Assembly (NCBI GenBank): GCA_041918675.1
Contig: JAYRVF010000005.1
Location: 141,231 to 205,230 of the forward strand
DNA from: SCUB01 sp041918675
Lineage (GTDB): Bacteria > Pseudomonadota > Alphaproteobacteria > Rhizobiales > Xanthobacteraceae
Reading direction: 5' to 3'
DNA length: 64,000 nucleotides
Below are positions 53,744-64,000 of the stretch, piece by piece (the first letter of the stretch is position 1; each line of letters opens with the position of its first letter). A program made the translations under genes and the position numbers. The notes under the pieces were generated by a model. The model made no database searches. It worked only from the letters and a program-made list of their open reading frames with translations, and was not told the DNA's origin.

Positions 53744-55099
53744 CTAGACGGCCTTCTTTTGGTGCATGACCACCTTGGCGACCCGGAAATAATGGACCAA
53801 AGGGATATTCGACGGGCAGACATAGGAACAACATCCACATTCGAAGCAGTTCGCCAGATTGTATTTCTCCGCCATCTCTTCATACCGGCGATTGGCCGCG
53901 AGCTGTCCGAGCATCGACGGGTTGAGGTACATCGGACAGGCGTCGACGCAGCGGGCGCAGCGGATGCACGGCCATTGCCGGCTCGCATTGTCGTCGAGCG
54001 GCGTATCGCGGAGCACCAGAATGCCCGACACGCCCTTGGTCACCGGCGTGTCGATGTCGGAAACCGCCATGCCCATCATCGGTCCGCCCAGGACGATCTT
54101 GGTCACGCCGGCGTCGCAGCCGACCTCCTTGAGGACGAATCCCAGCGGTGTGCCGATGGGAACGCGATAGTTCCCCGGCCGCCGCACGCCGGCGCCGACG
54201 ACGGTCACGACGCGCTCGACCATGCCTTCGCCGCGCGGCAGCAGATGGCCGAGCTGCGCGATCGTCCCCACATTGCTGACCACGGCGCCGACGGTCCTGG
54301 GCAACTGACCCGGCTGAACCGTGCGCCCGAGCAGCGACTTGATCAGGATCTTTTCCGCGCCTTGCGGATAGATCGTCTCGACGACCCGCACCTGAATGTC
54401 CTGGATCGCCTCCTTCGCCAGATGCCGCTGGAGAACATCGATGGCGGTCGGCTTGTTGGACTCGATGCCGATGATCGCCCGGTCGACCGGGATCGCGCGC
54501 ATGACGTAGCGGATTCCCCGAACCAGGTCCTCGGGCTGCTCGATCATGACCCGGTCATCGGCGGTCAGGAACGGCTCGCACTCCGCGCCATTGACGATGA
54601 GCGTATCGACATGGTGCGCATCGCCGGGCGGAGCGGCGAATTTCACATGCGTCGGAAACGCGCCCCCGCCCAGCCCCACCAGCCCGGTTTCCTGGATCAG
54701 CGCGAGCAGTTCCTCGCGGGCGATCCCGTCAAGTCGAGGTGGAACCGAATACAGGATTTCCTGCGTGGCCCCCGCCTGCACGTCGATGATGATGGCCGGC
54801 GATACGGTTCCCCGTATCGTCGGCATCGGCTCGATGCCGCTGACGACGCCGGTCGCGGGCGCGTGCATCGGAACGGAGACCGCGCCGCCCGGCTTGGCGA
54901 TCGGCTCGCCGCGCACGACTTCCTGCCCCTTGGCGACAATCGCGATGGCGGGCGCGCCGATGAACTGATCGAGGTGGACGATCAGTCGCGGCGGGAAGGC
55001 AAGCCGGCGAATGGGAATCGAGGCCGTATGGGCCTTGTGCTGCGGCGGATGAACGCCGTGGCCAAATCCCAGTCTCGACAGGGATGGAAGGAAGCCCAT
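53744..55099 (-). CDS. rnfC: RnfC, NADH/FMN and Fe-S subunit of Rnf complex
   Basis: A 451-residue peripheral subunit that exchanges electrons with NAD. The NuoF-like FMN/NADH domain shows GLVGLGGGAFPTHVK and NGAECEPFLTADDRVM; two [4Fe-4S] ferredoxin motifs follow, CIRCARCVDACP and CFECGCCSYVCP. The N-terminal barrel-sandwich part (GVVSGIEPMPTIRG) is typical. It is shorter than gammaproteobacterial RnfC, lacking their long Ala/Lys-rich tail. It lies 10 bp after nifJ, so nifJ is embedded in the operon. Confidence 0.95.
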   Translation of the reverse strand: MGFLPSLSRLGFGHGVHPPQHKAHTASIPIRRLAFPPRLIVHLDQFIGAPAIAIVAKGQEVVRGEPIAKPGGAVSVPMHAPATGVVSGIEPMPTIRGTVSPAIIIDVQAGATQEILYSVPPRLDGIAREELLALIQETGLVGLGGGAFPTHVKFAAPPGDAHHVDTLIVNGAECEPFLTADDRVMIEQPEDLVRGIRYVMRAIPVDRAIIGIESNKPTAIDVLQRHLAKEAIQDIQVRVVETIYPQGAEKILIKSLLGRTVQPGQLPRTVGAVVSNVGTIAQLGHLLPRGEGMVERVVTVVGAGVRRPGNYRVPIGTPLGFVLKEVGCDAGVTKIVLGGPMMGMAVSDIDTPVTKGVSGILVLRDTPLDDNASRQWPCIRCARCVDACPMYLNPSMLGQLAANRRYEEMAEKYNLANCFECGCCSYVCPSNIPLVHYFRVAKVVMHQKKAV

Positions 55100-55109
55100 C
55101 GCCCCGCCC

Positions 55110-60056
<4,947 letters not shown>

Positions 60057-60091
60057 CGCGGGTATCCTAAATTCGATTTTCTTATCGCTTC

Positions 60092-60979
60092 CTAGATTTG
60101 TCGGTGCGGCAAGGATTCAGTGCGGATGATCGTCTTGGCGCCCTTGCCCTTGCGAAGGCCGGTGTCCACATCGCGCCATACGATCGCGCCGGTCGGGCAT
60201 CGCTCGATGATGGCGTGCGAGGCCAGTTCGTTCCTCTCGTAGTCGATCACCGCCAGGTTGTCGCGAATGTCGATCAACCCCTCGGGCGCGTCCTTGACGC
60301 AGCGTTCACAGGCCGTGCATGCCACGTCGCAGGCGAGTTCGGCCGTGTCGCCATGCAAACGATTGGCGCAAGCCACCCAGAGCTTGTGACTTATCGGATG
60401 GAGAGAGAAGAGATGCTTGGGGCATACATCGACGCAATCGCCGCAGGCCGTGCATAACTGCGCGCTGACGACCGGAAGTCCGTTCCGGTCCATGGTGATC
60501 GCGTTGAATTCGCAGACGACGGCGCAGTCGCCCAGTCCCAGGCAACCCCAGGCGCAGGCTTTCGGACCGCCGGCGACCTGCGCCGAGGCGCGGCAACTTC
60601 CCATGCCGACATAATAGGCGCGCATGCGGGCGACATGGCTGCCGCCGGCGCAGGCGAGATACGCCACGCGCTTTTCGGTCTCGCCGGCATCCACGCCGAG
60701 ATAGTCGGCTATTTCCTCGACCGCGCTGGGTGAAGAGACGGTGCATTGCGACGGGGCGACCGTGCCGGCGACCACGGCCTCGGCGAAGGTGTGGCAGCCA
60801 GCGAGACCACAGGCGCCGCAATTGGTCGAGGGCAGAAGCCCTTCGACTTCATGAATGCGGGGATCCTCGTACACCCAAAGCAGCTTGTTGGCGAAAGCCA
60901 GCGCGCCGGCCAAAAGGATCCCCAGCACCGTCATGAAGGCGGCGGCGCCACTGATCAGCGGTAGATCAACCGTACCCAT
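60092..60979 (-). CDS. rnfB: RnfB, ferredoxin-interacting Fe-S subunit of Rnf complex
   Basis: A 295-residue subunit with an N-terminal membrane helix (AAFMTVLGILLAGALAFAN), the 4Fe-4S domain NCGACGLAGC (C54, C57, C62 plus a later Cys) and further ferredoxin motifs, among them CTACGDCVDVCP and CTACERC. It takes electrons from or gives them to ferredoxin. It is separated from rnfC by nifJ, an unusual order. The extended C-terminal part (IIERCPTGAIVWRDVDTG) adds another ferredoxin-like end. Confidence 0.95.
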   Translation of the reverse strand: MGTVDLPLISGAAAFMTVLGILLAGALAFANKLLWVYEDPRIHEVEGLLPSTNCGACGLAGCHTFAEAVVAGTVAPSQCTVSSPSAVEEIADYLGVDAGETEKRVAYLACAGGSHVARMRAYYVGMGSCRASAQVAGGPKACAWGCLGLGDCAVVCEFNAITMDRNGLPVVSAQLCTACGDCVDVCPKHLFSLHPISHKLWVACANRLHGDTAELACDVACTACERCVKDAPEGLIDIRDNLAVIDYERNELASHAIIERCPTGAIVWRDVDTGLRKGKGAKTIIRTESLPHRQI

Positions 60980-61021
60980 AAGGTTCGCTCGCCAGTCGCA
61001 AGAATCACACGTCGTCGGACG

Positions 61022-62065
61022 CTACCCGGCGACCGGCATTTCCGCCGCGCAGACATATGCCTGTTGTCGCGCGGCATCCGCCGACTTACCGCCGGCCTCG
61101 ACATCATTGGCATCACCAAGAACCCAGGCCGCCGGTCGCAGACGCGAGCGCATGCTGTCGGGGGCGACCGGGCACCAACCAGTCTCGTCGACCAATCCGC
61201 CAAGCCGCGCGATCGCGCCGGCCTGCTGAGCGGGGATGAAATTGATGACGTCGCCGGCGATCCAGCCAAAGCCCGCCGCGAGCCGTTTGCCCGGCACATC
61301 GACGGCGGTGACATTGCCGCCCGCGCGCGCCGGAACCCATTCGATCATGCCGTTCGGAATGTCGTCGGCCCAACCGCGCTCCGACGTCAGTTCGCGCGGA
61401 AGTTCGTCCTTGGCATCGAGAATGATGATCTTTGAGCGAGGCTTTTCGCGCATCAGATACCGGGCGACACGCTCCGCCCGTTCGTACGGACCCCGCGGAT
61501 AGCGCTGCGGCCCCGCCGGGACACGGATGATCATGACGCCGCCGTCGGCCATCGCCTGGATTTGCGCGTGCAGCCGATAGGCCTCGCGCCCGCTGGTCCA
61601 GGCGTGGGGGAATTCGTACGCCGCCACCGCGTCGTAGCCTTCGATATCCTCGCCGCGCGGCGCAATTCCCGGAGCGACGACGAGCTGGTCGAATTCAAAG
61701 GCGCGTCCGCTCAGCGCGATCGCCCGTCGCGCGGTCCAATCGACGCCGACGACATCGTCGATCGCGAGACGCACATCCGCTGCCCGCAGATCCTGATATA
61801 GGACGCGCCGCGCGTCGTCCGCGATATCGGGTCTATTCGCATGCGGCGCCAACAAGGTCGGATCGCGTTCGATCAAGGTGATCCGAATACGTGGATCGCG
61901 TTGCTTGAGCGCAATCGCGGTGGTCCCGCCGCCCACGCCTCCTCCGACGACGACGACATGGTGCGATGCCCAGGAAAATTTGCTTCCCAAGCCGAGGAAG
62001 CCCGCTGCCGCTAGCGAACCGGCTCCGACTTTGAGCGCGCGACGGCGCGTGATGTTTTTGTTCAT
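61022..62065 (-). CDS. Tat-exported flavoprotein related to flavocytochrome c sulfide dehydrogenase, without redox cysteines
   Basis: A 347-residue FAD protein with a Tat signal (NITRRRALKVGAGSLAAAGFLG) and dinucleotide motif VVVVGGGVGGGT. Overall it follows the flavin subunit FccB/SoxF: VVAPGIAP, EGYDA, AWTSGREAYRLHAQIQAM, GPYERAERVARYL, DVINFIPAQQAGAIA and GWCPV. The two cysteines that form the redox disulfide in sulfide dehydrogenases are replaced by Tyr189 (RYPRGPYE) and Asn320 (LGDAND), and the C-terminal ~70 residues of the family are missing. It is therefore probably not a sulfide dehydrogenase. It lies between apbE and rnfB; the ATG at 62065 gives the best Tat signal. Confidence 0.83.
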   Translation of the reverse strand: MNKNITRRRALKVGAGSLAAAGFLGLGSKFSWASHHVVVVGGGVGGGTTAIALKQRDPRIRITLIERDPTLLAPHANRPDIADDARRVLYQDLRAADVRLAIDDVVGVDWTARRAIALSGRAFEFDQLVVAPGIAPRGEDIEGYDAVAAYEFPHAWTSGREAYRLHAQIQAMADGGVMIIRVPAGPQRYPRGPYERAERVARYLMREKPRSKIIILDAKDELPRELTSERGWADDIPNGMIEWVPARAGGNVTAVDVPGKRLAAGFGWIAGDVINFIPAQQAGAIARLGGLVDETGWCPVAPDSMRSRLRPAAWVLGDANDVEAGGKSADAARQQAYVCAAEMPVAG

Positions 62066-62405
62066 GTTGATCAGGCCCCCCAACCTGTCGACACAAATTC
62101 GCAATCAAAGAACTACGCTGAATCCGAATGAAATGCCAGAATCCTGCTGCACCGCAACCTTCCAATGATGGTCGCCTTTTGCGCACGGATTCGACCCGAC
62201 TGCGGTAGCCCAATAGCGGCGACATCCATTGCCGTGATGTAAATTGGGTGCGGCGGGCGCGACGCGAAGCGCGGGAAACGGCTCGGGTGCTTGAAGAAAA
62301 TGGCGCTACCGCGTCGCGGCGACCGATGATCTCGGCGGTGCGGAATCTTGCGCGATGGTTTCGTGCGCGACGGTCATTTGACGCGACGGTACGCGCCGCT
62401 CGACG
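62066..62405. other. Gene-free stretch before the flavoprotein gene
   Basis: About 340 bp upstream of the flavoprotein/rnf genes and downstream of apbE. It probably holds the promoter of the rnf operon. I looked for sigma-54 (-24/-12), NifA (TGT-N10-ACA) and FNR sites and found none that fits; a small palindrome TGTCGACA occurs near 62086-62093. Confidence 0.35.
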
Positions 62406-63485
62406 TTAACCGCCCGCCTCGGACAGGGACTCGATGATCACCTTGGGCGGCGGATCACCTTCAAAACGTATCCGGGCATTCATTTCCGGCGTGAGATAGA
62501 CGGTGCCGTCCATGTCCACCAGCATCGCGAATTTGATGTCCATGCGACGGGCGACGCGGATCCACTCGGTCGGACCGGCGACGCACAAGGCGGTCGCCGC
62601 CGCGTCCGCGAGCGCGCCGTCGGTGTGGATGACGCTCGCCGAAGCGATCCGCTCGATCGGCATGCCGGTACGCGGATCGATGATGTGGGTATAACGCCGA
62701 CCCTCGTATTCGCGGTACCGCTCGTAATTGCCGGACGTATGTATCCCCTCCCCGGCGTCCAGCGGAACGGAGGCGATAACCCCCCAATGCAGCGGATGCC
62801 GGATGCCGGCGCGCCAGCGCCGGTCGCCGTGGTCACCCATCACGTTGAGATCGCCGCCGGCATTCACAACCGCGTTGTGAATCCCGAGCGACTTAAGACG
62901 CGTCACGGCGAGGTCCAATGCCGCGCCCTTGGCGACACCGCCGAAATCAAGCCGAACGGATCGATTGCGCGAGGAAACCCGCCCGCCCTCAATGATCAGG
63001 TCGTCCATCGAAGGCCTTTGCGCGACCAGCCGCTGGATCGCCGTCGCGGATGGAATGTCGCCGGCCGGCGGCAAGTCGGCGTGGAATCCCCATTCCGCGA
63101 TAAGGGCGCCGATGGCCGGATTGAAAAGCCCATCGCTCAGTCGGGAATATTTCTTCGCTCCTTCGATCAGGCGCGACAGCCGCGGACTCACCGCCATATC
63201 ACGGCCCTCGGCGATGGCCTTGTTGAGGTCGCCCAGTTCGCCTCCCGCTTCCCAGGCATGCCAATTCCGGTGCATGTCCTGGAAGTCGGACGACAGCGCA
63301 GCGATCGCGCGGCGCGCGGTCGCTTCGCTCACATCGCGAATGATGATTTCAACGAGCGTGCCGAAAATATTGAGGGTCGCGCTCGTCTCCGTTCCGTCAT
63401 TGCGCGCGCGAGGCAGGAACGCCATGCCCAGGATGACGATGGCGGCGACCCCAAGAAAAAGAAATCGACGGAACGCTGCGTTCAT
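62406..63485 (-). CDS. apbE: ApbE, FAD:protein FMN transferase
   Basis: Attaches FMN covalently to Thr residues of Rnf/Nqr-type flavoproteins. The 359-residue protein has an N-terminal membrane helix (RFLFLGVAAIVILGMAFL), then LDFGGVAKGAALDLAV, VVNAGGDLNVMG, HTSGNYERY and YTHIIDPRTGMPI, all ApbE signatures around the FAD and Mg sites, and the C-terminal LADAAATALCV. Its targets RnfG and RnfD (both with SGAT motifs) are encoded 8-10 kb downstream on the same strand. It acts in the periplasm, anchored by the N-terminal helix. Confidence 0.94.
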   Translation of the reverse strand: MNAAFRRFLFLGVAAIVILGMAFLPRARNDGTETSATLNIFGTLVEIIIRDVSEATARRAIAALSSDFQDMHRNWHAWEAGGELGDLNKAIAEGRDMAVSPRLSRLIEGAKKYSRLSDGLFNPAIGALIAEWGFHADLPPAGDIPSATAIQRLVAQRPSMDDLIIEGGRVSSRNRSVRLDFGGVAKGAALDLAVTRLKSLGIHNAVVNAGGDLNVMGDHGDRRWRAGIRHPLHWGVIASVPLDAGEGIHTSGNYERYREYEGRRYTHIIDPRTGMPIERIASASVIHTDGALADAAATALCVAGPTEWIRVARRMDIKFAMLVDMDGTVYLTPEMNARIRFEGDPPPKVIIESLSEAGG

Positions 63486-63925
63486 GCATGCACCACCAAT
63501 GCGCGCGGCCGATGCGCGCGGTCACCTTCCGACCCGTCCGATGGACCGGCCGTTCCGGCCGCCGCGCCTCGCCGCATGATTAGTTTAGCCTTCTTCATTT
63601 GTCACGCCGCCGGCGGGCATGTCGCGGATGGCGAGCGCCAGTCGAGGATGGCGGGATCGCGCCGCGGCGACGCGCGCGCCCGAAGACGCGACGGGTGAGG
63701 AAACTCATCGACGCATGGTGATTTTCCGGTCGGCAGAGGCATTGCAAGCCGATAGGAACCAGCCTTCGCGCATCGACGCGGCGGCCACGACCCGCGTGCT
63801 CGTCAGGAGATCCGTGGATCCGGCCCAATTCACCAACGCGCGCCGCGAGCCCCTACGCCTCTCCGCTCGAAGTCCGAAGGTTGCGCGCGCGGCGACAATC
63901 GCCAAATTCGCCGACCTGTCCGCGC
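63486..63925. other. Gene-free stretch upstream of apbE
   Basis: About 440 bp without a convincing gene. Open frames on both strands lack domains and ribosome sites and are of the Arg/Ala-rich type usual for non-coding frames in GC-rich DNA. No clear promoter or terminator seen. Confidence 0.35.
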
Positions 63926-64000
63926 TCAATTCGCCTTCGCGGCGCGAACGGCCTTGATCCGCGGCAGCAGCGCGTTCAAGCCGACGGCGCCGACGAATAC
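63926..64000 (-). CDS. C-terminal end of a gene that continues past the window
   Basis: The last 24 codons of a minus-strand frame ending in TGA at 63926-63928. The visible end is VFVGAVGLNALLPRIKAVRA then AKAN, a hydrophobic stretch followed by a basic tail, as at the end of a multi-helix membrane protein. Too short to name. Codon use is consistent with a real gene. Confidence 0.4.
   Translation of the reverse strand, partial: VFVGAVGLNALLPRIKAVRAAKAN

Noticed and set aside
62160..62210. tRNA-like T-arm (GGGTCGAATCC) on the minus strand
   Set aside because: The T-loop does not begin with TTC, stems do not pair and no acceptor or anticodon arm can be drawn.
62066..62405. Sigma-54/NifA promoter upstream of the rnf block
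   Set aside because: A TGG...GC pair exists but with 11 instead of 10 bases between the GG and GC, and no TGT-N10-ACA site is found.

Overview
The window is high-GC DNA, coding almost wall to wall, with many ATGA/GTGA start-stop overlaps and no rRNA, tRNA, IS element, phage gene or CRISPR array that I can see. Gene content (Isp-type [NiFe] hydrogenase, Rnf complex with a giant NifJ, gallate cleavage genes, TRAP and Liv importers, several molybdenum-related genes) suggests a metabolically versatile alphaproteobacterium, plausibly a purple non-sulfur type of Hyphomicrobiales or a relative. That placement is inference from gene content only.

Layout. 1-1189: tail of a DmsC-like membrane anchor, then fdhD. 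1212-5189: PEP carboxylase and an AraC regulator (both minus). 5324-11446: branched-chain-type ABC importer (livK, livH, a livM-livG fusion, livF) whose last ORF runs without a stop into an aldehyde dehydrogenase. 11486-16259: molybdate uptake and use (modD, modE, modC, modB and two consecutive modA genes) with a candidate ModE operator over the modA promoter. 16826-21762: hynS-isp1-isp2-hynL, an Isp-type uptake hydrogenase.

22480-35725 is the most unusual part: a minus-strand run reading, in transcription order, YcaC-like hydrolase, transhydroxylase-like molybdenum enzyme (alpha with an SCP2-like N-terminal domain; beta lacking the ligands of one Fe-S cluster), an M24-fold hydrolase with degenerate metal site, HyuA and HyuB (ATP-dependent cyclic amidase or carboxylase family) and a complete TRAP importer. 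A divergent LysR gene (35889) faces it. I do not recognise this combination as a described pathway.

37282-40348: a second TRAP importer (plus). 40419-43266: acetoacetate-CoA ligase, a tiny LuxR-type HTH protein and a conserved protein of unknown function (minus). 43578-50404: gallate degradation under a tandem-HTH LysR regulator: galD, galA (gallate dioxygenase), ligJ-type hydratase, ligK-type aldolase and a DUF1932 oxidoreductase. Products would be pyruvate and oxaloacetate.

50513-63485 (all minus): energy-conservation block, in transcription order apbE, a flavocytochrome-c-like flavoprotein lacking its redox cysteines, rnfB, nifJ, rnfC, rnfD, rnfG, rnfE, rnfA and a small Cys-rich membrane protein. 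It couples pyruvate/ferredoxin chemistry to an ion-pumping NAD:ferredoxin oxidoreductase, with ApbE as the likely flavinylating enzyme for RnfG/RnfD. The last bases hold the C-terminus of another minus-strand gene.
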